The translations under genes and the position numbers were made by a program. Below, in pieces: positions 1-9,760 of a DNA stretch of 64,000 nt. This stretch comes from Nomia melanderi (taxonomy: Eukaryota; Arthropoda; Insecta; Hymenoptera; Halictidae), in assembly GCF_051020985.1 (NCBI RefSeq), contig NC_134999.1, forward strand, positions 7,378,001-7,442,000, written 5' to 3'. The stretch's first letter is position 1, and each line of letters begins with the position of its first letter. The notes below the pieces were generated by a model, which saw only the letters and a program-made list of their open reading frames with translations, was not told where the DNA came from and made no database searches.

Positions 1-448
1 TTGGAAACCTGGTTTGTATAGTCTAAAGTCATTTTCGACCAAAAGTATCCCGACCTCCCCATTGGTCTGCCGGATGTAGCCTTCGTCCCTATGAGACATC
101 GTCCTGGAGTCACATCACTGCTAAGTCAAATCGCTACACCCGACCTTCCTGGCAATTCTGCCCGACGGAGTCCAAGTCTTCCACTTTGGAAACCTGGATT
201 GTATAGTCTAAGGTCAATGTCGACCAAAAGTATTCCGAACTTCCCATCGTTCAGCTGGATGTAGCCTTGGAACTTGGAACCTCGTCCTGGAGTCCCAGCA
301 CTGCTAAGTCAAATGACTACCCCCGACCTTCCTGGCAATTCTGTCCAACGGAGTCCCAGTTTTCCCCTTTGGAAACCTGGTTTGTATAGTCGAAAGTCAA
401 TTTCGACCAAAAGTATCCCGACCTTCCCATCGGTCAGCCGGATGTAGC
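1..448 (+). repeat. window-edge satellite block, copy 1 (partner 63312-63759)
   Basis: These ~2.4 monomers share rare variants with 63312-63759 at a constant offset of 63,311 bp. Shared variants include CCAAGTCTTCC, GGTCAATGTCGACC, CAGCTGGATG, CCCAGCACTG and GTCCAACGGAGTCCCAG. Similarity drops near 448, where this copy continues with CTTCGTCCC and the partner with CTTGGAACC. Confidence 0.8.
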
Positions 449-762
449 CTTCGTCCCTATGAGACATCGTCCTGGAGTCCCATCACAGCTAAGTCAAATG
501 GCTACCCCCTACCTTCCTGGCAATTCTGCCCGACGGAATCCTAGTTTTCCACTTTGGAAACCTGGTTTGGATAGTCTAAAGTCAATTTCGACTAATAGTA
601 TCCCGAACTTCCCATCGGTCAGCCGGATGTAGCCTTGGTCCCTATGAGACCTCGCCCTGGAGTCCCATCACAGCTAAGTCAAATGGCTCCCCCGACCTTC
701 CTCGCAATTCCGGCCGACGGAATCCAAGTTTTCCACTTTGTAAACCTGGTTTGTATAGTCTA

Positions 763-1023
763 AAGTCAATTTCGACCAAAAGTATCCTGAACTTCTCATC
801 GGTCAGCCGGATGTAGCCCTGGCCGCTATTCGATCTCGTCCTGGAGTCCCATCACTGCGAAGTCAAATGGCTACCCCCGACCTTCCTGGCCATTCTGGCC
901 GACGGAATCCAAGATTTCCACTTTGGCAACCTGGTTTGTATAGCCTAAGTCATTTCCGACCAAAAGTATCCAGACCTTCCCATCGGTCAGCCGGATGTAG
1001 CCTTGGTCCCTATGAGACCTCGT
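763..1023 (+). repeat. duplicated satellite segment (partner 2611-2871)
   Basis: Offset 1,848 bp (10 monomers). Both copies carry the rare variants ATCCTGAACTTCTCATCGG, CCCTGGCCGCTATTCGATC, CCTGGCCATTCTGG and the 1-bp deletion in TATAGCCTAAGTCATTTCC. Confidence 0.8.
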
Positions 1024-1556
1024 CCTGGAGTCATATCACTGCTAAGTCAAATGGCTTCCCCCGACCTTCCTGGCAATTCTGGCCGATGGAGTCCAAGTTT
1101 TCCACTTTGGCATCCTTGTTTGTATAGTCTAAAGTCAATTTCGACCAAAAGTGTCCCGACCTTCCAATCGGTCACCGGATGTATCCTTCGTCCCTATGAG
1201 ACCTCGTCCTGGAGTCTAATTACTGCTAAGTCAAATGGCTTCCCCAGACCTTCCTGGCAATTCTGGCCGACGGAATCCAAGTTTTCCACTTTGGCAACCT
1301 GGATTGTATAGTCTGAAGTCATTTTCGACCAAAAGTATCCGGACCTGCCCATCGGTCAGCCGGATATAGCCTTGGAACCTATGAGACCTCGTCCTGGAGT
1401 CATATCACTGCTAAGTCAAATGGCTTCCCCCGACCTTCCTGGCAATTCTGGCCGATGGAGTCCAAGTTTTCCACTTTGGCAACCTTGTTTGTATAGTCTA
1501 AGGTCAATTTCGACCAAAAGTATCCAGGCCTTCCCATCGGTCAGCCGGATGTAGCC

Positions 1557-1741
1557 TTGGTCCCTATGAGATCTCGTGCTGGAGTCCCATCACTGCTAAG
1601 TCAAATGGCTACCCCCGACCTTCCTGGCAATTCTGGCCGACGGAATCCAAGTTTTCCACTTTGGCAACCTGGTTTGTATAGTCTAAAGTCATTTTCGACC
1701 AAAAGTATCCCGACCTTCCCATCGGTCAGCCGGATGTAGCC
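1557..1741 (+). repeat. representative satellite monomer (185 bp)
   Basis: One complete period, close to the consensus, given as the reference unit. Read from TTGGTCCCTATG it is open for 60 codons and ends at the TAG inside GGATGTAGCC; 185 is not a multiple of 3, so each following monomer is read in another frame. The first in-frame ATG is codon 4. I find no complete 17-bp CENP-B box (the TTCG of TTTCGACCAAAAGTATCC lacks the following CGGG) and no hammerhead core (CTGATGA plus GAAA). Confidence 0.9.
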
Positions 1742-1976
1742 TTGGTCCCTATGAGACCTCGCCCTGGTGTCCAATCACTGCTAAGTCAAATGACTACCGA
1801 CGACCTTCCTGGCAATTCAGCCCAACGGAATACAAGTTTTGCACTTTGGCAACCTGGTTTGTATAGTCTAAAGTCATTTTCGACCAAAAGTATCCCGACC
1901 TTCCCATCGGGCAGCCGGATGTAGCCTTGTTCCCTATGAGACCTCGTCCTGGAGTCATATCACTGCTAAGTCAAAT
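1720..1976 (+). repeat. duplicated satellite segment (partner 2829-3085)
   Basis: Offset 1,109 bp (6 monomers). Shared rare variants are ATGACTACCGACGACC, GCCCAACGGAATACAAG, CATCGGGCAGCC and CCTTGTTCCCTATG. Confidence 0.75.
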
Positions 1977-4900
1977 GGATTCCCCCGACCTTCCTGGCAA
2001 TTCTGGCCGATGGAGTCCAAGTTTTCCACTTTGGCATCCTTGTTTGTATAGTCTAAAGTCATTTTCGACCAAAAGTATCCAGACCTTCCCATCGGTCAGC
2101 CGGATGTAGCCTTGGTCCCTATGAGGCCTCGTCCAGGAGTCCCATCACTGCTATGTCAAATGACTACTCCCGACCTTCATGGCAATTCTGCCCGACTTAA
2201 TTCAAGTTTTCCACTTTGGAAACCTGGCTTGTGTAGTCTAAAGTCATTTTCGGCCAAAAGTTTCCAGACCATCCCATCGGTCAGCTGGATGTATCATTGG
2301 TCCCTGTGAGACCTCGCCCTGGTGTCCAATCACTGCAAAGTCAAATGGCTTCCCACGACCTTCCTGGCAATTCTGGCCGACGGAATCCAAGTGTTCCACT
2401 TTGGCAACCTGGTTTGTATAGTCTAAAGTCATTTTCGACCAAAAGCATCCAGACCTTCCCATCGGTCAGCCGGATGTAGCCTTCGTCCCTATGAGACGTC
2501 TCCCTGGTGTCCCATCAATGCGAAGTCAAATGGCTTCCCCCGACCTTCCTGGAAATTCTGGTCAACGGAATCCAAGTTTTCCACTTTGGAAACCTGGATT
2601 GTTTAGTCTAAAGTCAATTTCGACCAAAAGTATCCTGAACTTCTCATCGGTCAGCCGGATGTAGCCCTGGCCGCTATTCGATCTCGTCCTGGAGTCCCAT
2701 CACTGCGAAGTCAAATGGCTACCCCCGACCTTCCTGGCCATTCTGGCCGACGGAATCCAAGTTTTCCACTTTGGCAACCTGGTTTGTATAGCCTAAGTCA
2801 TTTCCGACCAAAAGTATCCAGACCTTCCCATCGGTCAGCCGGATGTAGCCTTGGTCCCTATGAGACCTCGCCCTGGTGTCCAATCACTGCTAAGTCAAAT
2901 GACTACCGACGACCTTCCTGGCAATTCTGCCCAACGGAATACAAGTTTTGCACTTTGGCAACCTGGTTTGTATAGTCTAAAGTCATTTTCGACCAAAAGT
3001 ATCCCGACCTTCCCATCGGGCAGCCGGATGTAGCCTTGTTCCCTATGAGACCTCGTCCTGGAGTCATATCACTGCTAAGTCAAATGGCTTCCCCCGACCT
3101 TCCTGACAATTCTGCCCCGACGGAATCCAAGTTTTCCACTTTGGAAACCTGGTTTGTATAGTCTAAAGTCAATTTCGACCAAAAGTATCCCGACCTTCCC
3201 ATTGTTCAGCCGGATGTAGCCTTGGTCCCTATGAGACGTCTCCCTGGTGTCCAATCACTGCTAAGTCAAATGGCTTCCCACGACCTTCCTGGCAATTCTG
3301 GCAGACGGAATCCAAGTTTTCCACTTTGGCAACCTGGTTTTAATAGTCTAAAGTCAATTTCGACTAAAAGTATCCCGTACTACCCATAGGTCAGCCGGAT
3401 GTTGCCATGGTCTCTATGAGACCTCTTCCTGGAGTCCCATCACACCTAAGTCGAATGGCTCCCCCGACCTTCTTGGCAATTCTGCCCGACGGAATCCAAG
3501 TTTTGCACTTTGGAAAACTGGATTGTATAGTCTAAAGTCAATTTCGACCAAAAGTATCCAGACCTTCCCATCAGTCAGCCGGATGTAGCCCTGGCCGCTA
3601 TTAGATCTCGTCCTGGAGTCCCATCCCTGCGAAGTCAAATGGCTACCCCCGACCTTCCTGGCCATTCTGGCCGACGGAATCCAAGTGTTCCACTTTGGAA
3701 ACCTGGATTGTTTAGTCTAAAGTCAATTTCGACCAAAAGTATCCTGAACTTCTCATCGGTCAGCCGGGTGTAGCCCTGGCCGCTATTAGATCTCGTCCTG
3801 GAGTCCCATCACTGCTAAGTCAAATGGCTCCCCCGACCTTCTTGGCAATTCTGCCCGACGGAATCCAAGTTTTGCACTTTGGCAACCTGGCTTGTATAGT
3901 CTAACGTCATTTTCGACCAAAAGTATCCAGGCCTTCCCATCGGTCAGCCGGATGTAGCCTTCGTCCCTATGAGACATCGTCCTGGAGTCCCTTCACTGCG
4001 AAGTCAAATGGCTTCCCCCGACCTTCCTGGAAATTCTGGTCAACGGAATCCAAGTGTTCCACTTTGGAAACCTGGATTGTTTAGTCTAAAGTCAATTTCG
4101 ACCAAAAGTATCCTGAACTTCTCATCGGTCAGCCGGGTGTAGCCCTGGCCGCTATTAGATCTCGTCCTGGAGTCCCATCACTGCTAAGTCAAATGGCTAC
4201 CCCCGACCTTCCTGGCAATTCTGCCCGACGAAATCCAAGTTTTCCACTTTGGCAACCTGGTTTGTATAGTCTAAAGTCATTTTCGACCAAAAGTATCCCG
4301 ACCTTCCCATCGGTCAGCCGGATGTAGCCTTGGTCCCTATGAGACCTCGCCCTGGTGTCCAATCACTGCTAAGTCAAATGACTACACCCGACCTTGCTGG
4401 CAATTCTGCCCGACGGAATCCAAGTTTTGCACTTTGGCAAACTGGTTTGTATAGTCTAAAGTCATTTTCGACCAAAAGTATCCAGACCTTCCCATCGGTC
4501 AGCCGGATGTAGCCTTGGTCCCTATGAGACCTCGTCCTGGAGTCCCATCACTGCGAAGTCAAATGGCTTCCCCCGACCTTCCTGGCAATTCTGCCCGACG
4601 GAATCCAAGTTTTGCACTTTGGAAACCTGGATCGTATATTCTAAAGTCAATTTTGTCCAAAAGAATCCCGACTTTCCCATCGGTCAGCCGGATGTAGCCC
4701 TGGCCGCTATTAGATCTCGTCCTGGAGTCCCATCACTGCTAAGTCAAATGGCTACCCCCGACCTTCCTGGCAATTCTGCCCGACGAAATCCAAGTTTTCC
4801 ACTTTGGCAACCTGGATTCTATAGTCTAAATCCAATTTCGACCAAAAGTATCCCGACCTTCCCATCGGTCAGCCTGATGTAGCCTTGGTCCCTATGAGAC

Positions 4901-5327
4901 CTCGCCGTGGTGTCCAATCACTGCTAAGTCAAATGGCTTCCCCCGACCTTCCTGGCAGTTCTGTCCGACGAAATCCAAGTTTTCCACTTTGGAAACCTGG
5001 ATTGTATAGTCTAATGTCAATTTCGACCAAAAGTATTCCGACCTTCCCATGGGTCATCCGGATGTAGCCTTCGTCCCTATGAGACCTCGTCCTGGAGTCC
5101 CATCACTGCTAAGTCAAATGGCTACACCCGACATTCCTGGCAATTGTGGCCGACGGAATCCAGGTTTTCCACTTTGGCAGCCTGGTTTGTATAGTCTAAA
5201 GTCATTTTCGACCATAAGTATCCCGACCTTCCCATCGGTCAGCCGGATGTAGCCTTCGTCCCTATGATACATCGTCCTGGAGTCCCATCACTGCTAAGTC
5301 AAATAACTACCCCCGACCTTCATGGCA

Positions 5328-5364
5328 GCGAATTGTGTAATGTATGCCGAGTAGTTATTCTTTA
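5328..5364 (+). repeat. module A, copy 1 (left junction repeat)
   Basis: 37 bp starting exactly at the satellite junction. It matches 10406-10442 with three mismatches and includes the shared ATGCCGAGTAGTTATTCTTT. A shorter, more diverged relative (GCGGGATTGTATTAAATTG) follows module B at about 6104. Confidence 0.85.
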
Positions 5365-5416
5365 TTTTAATTCTGATAGTGGTTTGCTTCGCATTACCGT
5401 GATATTGCCTATTTCC

Positions 5417-5475
5417 AATCAGATTCCTCTTCTCTGATTTCTCTCATATCGAATCAAGTACTTCCTCCTTGATTC
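5417..5475 (+). repeat. module C hairpin pair, copy 1
   Basis: Two adjacent inverted repeats. Hairpin 1 pairs AATCAGA (5417-5423) with TCTGATT (5433-5439); hairpin 2 pairs GAATCAAG (5451-5458) with CTTGATTC (5468-5475). Both loops are pyrimidine-rich. Downstream ATAATTGCTCGGCATAT (~5498-5514) is also shared with the right copy. Confidence 0.75.
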
Positions 5476-5590
5476 CCTTCCTGTGCGTCTTGTCACCATA
5501 ATTGCTCGGCATATGTGAGACGAATGTATCGTTTTATAAGGCGAAACTACGTCAGAATTAAGATTGTAATCCCCCAATTTTGCTCTTGTT

Positions 5591-5650
5591 GAATAAGAGA
5601 CTCCTTTTTTGATTCGCCTCATGCTCGAATCAAGGATTTCTTCCTTGATT
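5591..5650 (+). repeat. module C hairpin pair, degenerate copy 2
   Basis: About 177 bp after copy 1. The second hairpin is intact: AATCAAGGA (5628-5636) pairs with TCCTTGATT (5642-5650) around a 5-nt loop. The first is decayed, with only GAAT/ATTC left at its base. Confidence 0.65.
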
Positions 5651-5730
5651 TACTCCCCATACTGCGATGATTGTATAATATAAGTAATGCGTTGAGCGTG
5701 AACTGAATTAGAATTGTTCGTGCAAAAAAA

Positions 5731-5815
5731 GATGTCGATTATCCGCTCTAGGATACATTATTTCAGGCTCAAGGAAGAAGACATCGATCGACCGCCGTGG
5801 GATACATCGCTTTAT
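5731..5815 (+). repeat. tandem ~49-bp duplication
   Basis: GATGTCGATTATCCGC at 5731 and GACATCGATCGACCGC at 5780 each lead into GGATACAT or GGGATACAT. They are about 70% alike and spaced 49 bp. Between them lies CAGGCTCAAGGAAGAAG, a word that also opens modules B (5879) and B' (10199). Confidence 0.55.
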
Positions 5816-5874
5816 TTACTAATTATGCTATATTAATCCCATATTACTATTTATTGCTATGTGTTCCTGCATTT

Positions 5875-6110
5875 CAGTACAGACTCAAGAATGAAGGCAG
5901 CTGGCGTGGGATTATTTTTAAGTGCGAAACCCAAAAATGCGTTGATAATAAGATGTCGAATTAGAAACGGAGGTCGATGGAAGTGAATTTCTATCCGCCT
6001 CCCAGGGTCTCATTCGCAGCAACCTCCACGTGGTAGACCTGGAAACCAGCAGCATCGCCGATGGAGTACATTCCCATCGAGGATGCTGCTAGGCTAATCG
6101 GCTGCGGGAT
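5875..6110 (+). repeat. module B, copy 1 (structured repeat)
   Basis: Similar over ~230 bp to 10195-10405. It contains an imperfect hairpin, 5969-5982 with 5989-6002 (one mismatch, two wobbles), then the shared core CCCAGGGTCTCATTCGCAGC and CAACCTCCACGTGGT. A second hairpin pairs 6048-6056 (AGCAGCATC) with 6082-6090 (GATGCTGCT), with inner CGATGG/CCATCG. Stem differences from copy 2 are often paired. No coding potential is evident. It could be the end of a dispersed element or part of a structured RNA. Confidence 0.75.
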
Positions 6111-6560
6111 TGTATTAAATTGTATTAAGACATTGTGCGCCGATTAAATTTCAGATACTAAAATATGGGCGTCAATGATTATATTGATACATTGTTAAAC
6201 ATCAATCATACTGAAATTTATAACCAATGGAAAAGAATAATAAATTCGATTTTGTAATTTTACTTTGTATTTTTGTTAAATATATGTAAAATGTTACATT
6301 AACGTAGGATTAACAATTAAATAATAGACTAAAAATCCTCCACCATCGCGGGGCAGGCGCGCAGTGTGTTAATAACAAAAGCCAAGGTTCCTATAAAATC
6401 GTTGAGTGCAAACGGTCAAACAAGAAATTGCTTTTGATGTTGAACTCAAGGAGGTCGCGAGTATGGCGGGGACCTCCGACCTTATAAGGACAGTCTTGAC
6501 AGTGGAGGGCTCAGTTCCTCGCGAACTCTTCAACTGTGAGGATGGGGGAGGACCAGGAGA
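6111..6560. other. AT-rich stretch, no gene recognised
   Basis: Mostly AT-rich to ~6340, with an AATAAA-like word near 6238. TATAAAA at 6392-6398 could be a TATA box, but no initiator is evident about 30 bp downstream. An inverted repeat GGAGGTC/GACCTCC lies at 6450-6456 and 6471-6477. A 98-codon open frame from 6406 begins with GTG, has its first ATG well inside and runs into the minisatellite, so I treat it as chance. Confidence 0.5.
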
Positions 6561-6670
6561 CCCTCCTGGACTATCCTGGACTATCCTGGGCTATCCTGGG
6601 CTACCCTGGGCTACCCTGGGCTACCCTGGGCTACATTGGTCTACCCTGTACCTCTCTGGGCATCACTGGT
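6561..6670 (+). repeat. 10-bp minisatellite, 11 units
   Basis: Eleven consecutive 10-bp units with no length variation. The core units are CTATCCTGGA, CTATCCTGGG (twice) and CTACCCTGGG (three times); the outer units (CCCTCCTGGA, CTACATTGGT, CTACCCTGTA, CCTCTCTGGG, CATCACTGGT) are diverged. Divergence increases outward from the centre, the usual pattern of a tandem repeat. Confidence 0.9.
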
Positions 6671-6803
6671 CTACTCCTACCTTCACTCTGGGGCACTGGT
6701 GACCACTACTGGCTACCATCGATCAGTCGGGATTAATGCAGATCCATGGTGGCCAGTACTGGTGAATGCCAACGAGTGGTCCTCGGCTTTTCCTAAGCTA
6801 TGT

Positions 6804-6906
6804 ACCGATTGCGAACAGCGATCGGTGAGTCGCATGCTCTTTCTTTTTAACTCCAGTCACCGATCATGTCGTAGGACGAATGGTCCGTACCGATACCGGT
6901 GACTGG
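6804..6906. repeat. palindrome cluster with repeated ACCGAT
   Basis: ACCGAT (6804-6809) faces ATCGGT (6821-6826). CCAGTCACCG (6853-6862) faces CGGTGACTGG (6897-6906), a perfect 10-bp arm with a 34-nt interval that holds its own GGAC/GTCC stem (6874-6886). ACCGAT also occurs at 6859 and 6889. It could form a cruciform or be a set of protein-binding sites; neither can be decided from sequence. Confidence 0.65.
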
Positions 6907-7833
6907 TGGTACCATTTTAGTAGTTTTTGATTTTGTGAGTGCAGTGACCTCGGATATGCCTCTCGAGGCATACCCGAGAGTAGTAGCATATTTTAATTTA
7001 TTTATTAGATAGGATAGGGTTTTCTTGTACGTTGCGTTTAAAGTTAACTGTAAATACTAGCAACAATACTTTGACTTTTTACCGAATTACGAGTAACGTA
7101 ACTTTATTCTGTACTATGATATGTAAGATATAACACAACCTTCAACATTGAATATTCAGATAATAAGATTGGGAACTTAGTGGTACATTAATTGTATCAA
7201 TAGGTTCAGTCTGCTTTTTGATTTTTAAAGTTCGACTAACATACAGTCGATTGAAATGATTGATTATTCGCGTTAAAGTTAATTTAGTCGCTGAAATATC
7301 ACAATAAATATCGTACAAGAAAACATTTCGCGACGGTTAGGTCTCTGAATCGAAGCAACTACTTGTAAAACATTCTTATGATATTAGAAACAGCTGCTTC
7401 GACAAAGGGATCACCTAAGTATTTTTGAAAATGTGTTAAAAGTTTAAAATAGAATCATTCATATTGCTATTTCACTTAGAGTCTCATTTTCTATTAAATT
7501 TCAATTTCTCTTATTGTTTTATCGAATATTACTGTAGTTGTACATTAGTACACTCTTCATTTCTAAAGTTAGAGAATAAAATTCTTATTTCTGAGTCAAT
7601 TAAAGTAATTGTTGAGAACCAAAGAACATTAGTCCGTTAGAAAAATCAGAAACTAACATGATTTTATAGCTAGGATTTTCAGGATATTGTTTCCATGTTC
7701 ATTGTTCGATCTCTCTCAAGTGCCCAGGTGCTACTTCGGAGAGTGAGAGCAATGGGCATGATGAAATTGTTATTATTTAAACATGTGAGCGATTGGCAAT
7801 GGTCAGCGTATCGTGCCCGACGTATTATCCACT
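6907..7833. other. AT-rich stretch with two inverted repeats, no gene recognised
   Basis: A 12-bp stem with one mismatch lies at 6949-6978 (CTCGG, TATGCCT, loop CTCG, AGGCATA, CCGAG) and is followed by T-rich DNA. A perfect 8-bp inverted repeat TCGAAGCA/TGCTTCGA lies at 7350-7357 and 7395-7402. Otherwise it is AT-rich with stops in all frames. The short frame starting at 7695 runs into the TG repeat and looks spurious. Confidence 0.5.
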
Positions 7834-7861
7834 TGTGTGTGTGTGTGTGTGTGTGTGTGTG
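7834..7861 (+). repeat. (TG)14 microsatellite
   Basis: Fourteen uninterrupted TG dinucleotides between ACT and GTTAGG. Confidence 0.98.
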
Positions 7862-8405
7862 GTTAGGAAGTGGAAATGCGTCGGACTTTATAATATGACA
7901 AATACTCTTTATACATATATATTCCAGTTACTGTAAATGAAATATATAAATTGTTTGTGGAATATATACACACTTTTCCTTATTCCCTTACTCAATAGAG
8001 TACGAATATTAACATATTAGAATACTTTGATCGTCCATACGTTACCAAACGACATAAAGAAGGGTAGAATTATATTAATTTCAATGACTTATTCGTGCCA
8101 AGTAAAATATTTTCTCAAAGATCGTTTGCCATTGCCAGTCGATTTCAGGAATTGATATACTAGAGTATGAGAATGTGGTTGTTAGTGAACTTCCCGGGAC
8201 GTTCTCTCTAGGCGTTAGGTTCTTTCGCACTCAGGTGCATCAGAGACAATCGTGAAGTGATGTGTGTTTGTGAGAATGAGTCTCTTGCCCCTTTTTTAAA
8301 TATAGCTATAGGTAGGCAGGTAGCATACTCTCTGGAATGAATGTTAGATTTAAGTAGGCAGGGGCCGGTGCTGGCCTTCGTTTCTGCACGATGGTCAGTT
8401 ACCGG
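7862..8405. other. AT-rich stretch, no gene recognised
   Basis: AT-rich to about 8160, then of mixed composition. Only short local repeats are seen, such as GTAGGCAG (twice between 8310 and 8362) and GGCC/GGCC around GGTGCT near 8362-8377. Nothing supports a coding region or an RNA gene. Confidence 0.5.
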
Positions 8406-8490
8406 GGAACTTGAAAAATCAGTTCAAAGTTGATAGCAAAACGGAGCATGCCGTTTGCTGATCAACCTTGATCTCGACTTTTCAAGTTCC
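8406..8490 (+). other. long foldback 1 (85 nt)
   Basis: A perfect 12-bp outer stem pairs 8406-8417 (GGAACTTGAAAA) with 8479-8490. After an internal loop that can form 4 more pairs, 6 bp (8429-8434 with 8461-8466) and then 9 bp with one bulged A (8435-8444 with 8451-8459) close on the 6-nt loop AGCATG. Size and shape resemble an animal microRNA precursor, but the strand is undecided and no mature sequence is recognised. Confidence 0.65.
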
Positions 8491-8546
8491 ACATGGATAC
8501 CGCGATCGCGATCGGTATTAGGCGCGAGTAGGCGAATCGTTCGAAA

Positions 8547-8613
8547 TTGCTCGATTGCACTGTCGAATGATCGATGGCTGTTCCCAAGCCATTGGTCATT
8601 CGCTATCGAGCAA
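8547..8613 (+). other. long foldback 2 (67 nt)
   Basis: An uninterrupted 16-bp helix pairs 8564-8579 with 8587-8602 (14 Watson-Crick, 2 wobble) around the 7-nt loop GTTCCCA. Below it, after an 8/2 internal loop, a perfect 9-bp stem pairs 8547-8555 (TTGCTCGAT) with 8605-8613. It begins 57 bp after foldback 1. Confidence 0.65.
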
Positions 8614-8631
8614 GCTCAGGGTTTCAGAAAT

Positions 8632-8720
8632 GGTGGACTGCCGAAGAAAAAAAGAGGCGTATGCCGAAGAGGCCCCGACAAAGTGTCGCTCAAGAGGGCA
8701 ACTATTAATGGCGGTCCATC
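8632..8720 (+). other. foldback 3 (89 nt)
   Basis: Eleven contiguous pairs join 8632-8642 (GGTGGACTGCC) to 8710-8720 (GGCGGTCCATC), with two wobbles, enclosing 67 nt that include CGACA/TGTCG. It is weaker than the two preceding foldbacks. Confidence 0.45.
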
Positions 8721-8881
8721 TTAGCATGGAGATGGAGCGTCATTTTATGTTACTACTTTGTCACTGCACTCATTTTAGCTTCAATAGAAATGGTGGTGGT
8801 TGTAGTAGAAGTAGTTGTAGTTGTATTGGGCTGGCCATTGCCGCCCCAACGTCCAGCAATGAGCATTTCGCGATTTTTAAT
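8721..8881. other. trinucleotide-like repeat and AT-rich flank
   Basis: 8791-8826 is an imperfect TGG/TGT/AGT triplet run (GGTGGTGG, then GTAGTAGAAGTAGTTGTAG). It accounts for the low-complexity reading frames on both strands here. Nothing else is recognised. Confidence 0.7.
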
Positions 8882-9653
8882 TAGCGTTGCGAGACAAACA
8901 TTACGGTTTGAATTAGAGCTGCGAATGATATAATCGCGATTTCGATTACAACTATTTTTAGTACTTGGTTTTTGAAATTGCTTTAAAGATAGCTTTGCGT
9001 ATGACAAACATTGATCGCGTTTGACTTTAATATTATTAAATATAAAGCGCAATTATGTTAAGTGACACGTAGTTGTCTTGATTTTGAGATAGCATTGCGA
9101 TTAATTGAATAAACGCGTTTGACAAAGCGTACTTTATTAAATATAATATCCATTTATTAATGTAGCGTTGCGAAATCGGTAGATCGCGGTCTTCTTAGAG
9201 TCGCGACCACGATTTTTCGCGTTGTCTTAGAGTTGCGTTGTATTAAATGCTCAAACATATGCTGGAACCATAAGAACCACAGAGCAATTTGCGTTACTGC
9301 GAAACGTGGTTCTTTGTAGCTAAAACAGCTGCACATTATAGCCCGCAGCCCAAAAGGCTGCCCCGTATTCTTACATGTAGCGTGACGTATAAAGAAACTG
9401 GTGCACGCGAGTTATTCGTTTTAAATGAAATAATTTAGAGTTGCGTTCGATACTGAAACCCTCGCGTTTTTATTGTATGATATTTGTAAAGTAGCGTTGC
9501 GATTAATCATACATTTTTCGCGTTTCTTATTGAAAACTTTGCTCATTTTATTAATTAGCGTGGCGAACAGTAATGCACCTCTCGCGTTCATTATTGAAAT
9601 ACTTTTATATTCCGTAAATTAGTGTTGCGAAATAAATGGTCCACTCTCGCGAC
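8882..9653 (+). repeat. field of TAGCGTTGCGA words with 32/64-bp spacing
   Basis: Words one to four changes from TAGCGTTGCGA start at 8882, 8914, 8990, 9090, 9163, 9196, 9228, 9378, 9436, 9492, 9556 and 9620. Several steps are 32, 33 or 64 bp (8882-8914, 9163-9196-9228, 9492-9556-9620). Most are followed 10-25 bp later by TCGCG, often as TCGCGTTT, the last three as tcgcg then T-rich DNA. This suggests a degenerate tandem array or a cluster of binding sites. No known element is matched. Confidence 0.7.
9272..9361 (+). other. two hairpins inside the motif field
   Basis: AAGAACCAC (9272-9280) pairs perfectly with GTGGTTCTT (9306-9314) across 25 nt. GCAGCC (9345-9350) pairs with GGCTGC (9356-9361) around CAAAA. 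They occupy the largest gap between motif words (9228 to 9378). No tRNA or snRNA consensus is seen. Confidence 0.5.
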
Positions 9654-9760
9654 TTTTATAGCATATATAATGTACAGAGTGGACAGTCCCATATTTTAAA
9701 TATCCATCCTCCTATTCAATTTCATGTAATTGAACAAAACTTACTATCTAATGAAGTGAG

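Larger units (their letters stand above)
1..5327 (+). repeat. 185-bp satellite array, left segment (~29 monomers)
   Basis: Head-to-tail copies of a ~185-bp monomer, all in one orientation. Landmarks in order within a monomer are CCTATGAGACCTCGTCCTGG, CTGCTAAGTCAAATGG, CGACCTTCCTGGCAATTCTG, CCAAGTTTTCCACTTTGG, GTATAGTCTAAAGTCA, TTCGACCAAAAGTATCC and CATCGGTCAGCCGGATGTAG. These recur with spacing 182-186 bp. The array stops in mid-monomer, just after the GGCA at about consensus position 74 (counting from CCTTGGTCCC), where unrelated DNA begins. This segment is more diverged than the array beyond 50 kb. The family is not recognised. Such arrays are typical of pericentromeric or other heterochromatic DNA, which is inference here. 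Confidence 0.97.

Noticed and set aside
1557..1741. Hammerhead ribozyme or CENP-B box in the monomer
   Set aside because: CCTGATGTAGCC occurs in some monomers, but the CTGATGA core with a matching GAAA is absent. TTTCGACCAAAAGTATCC has the TTCG and A of a CENP-B box but not the CGGG.
6406..6702. 98-codon open frame that might be a gene
   Set aside because: It starts with GTG, matches no family, and its second half is the 10-bp minisatellite read as protein.
8455..9052. Open frames of 89-109 codons on both strands
   Set aside because: They overlap the foldbacks, the triplet repeat and the motif field, and show no domain, signal or codon pattern.
9250..9400. tRNA or snRNA gene at the hairpins
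   Set aside because: No cloverleaf, no A/B box pair and no Sm-type site could be found.
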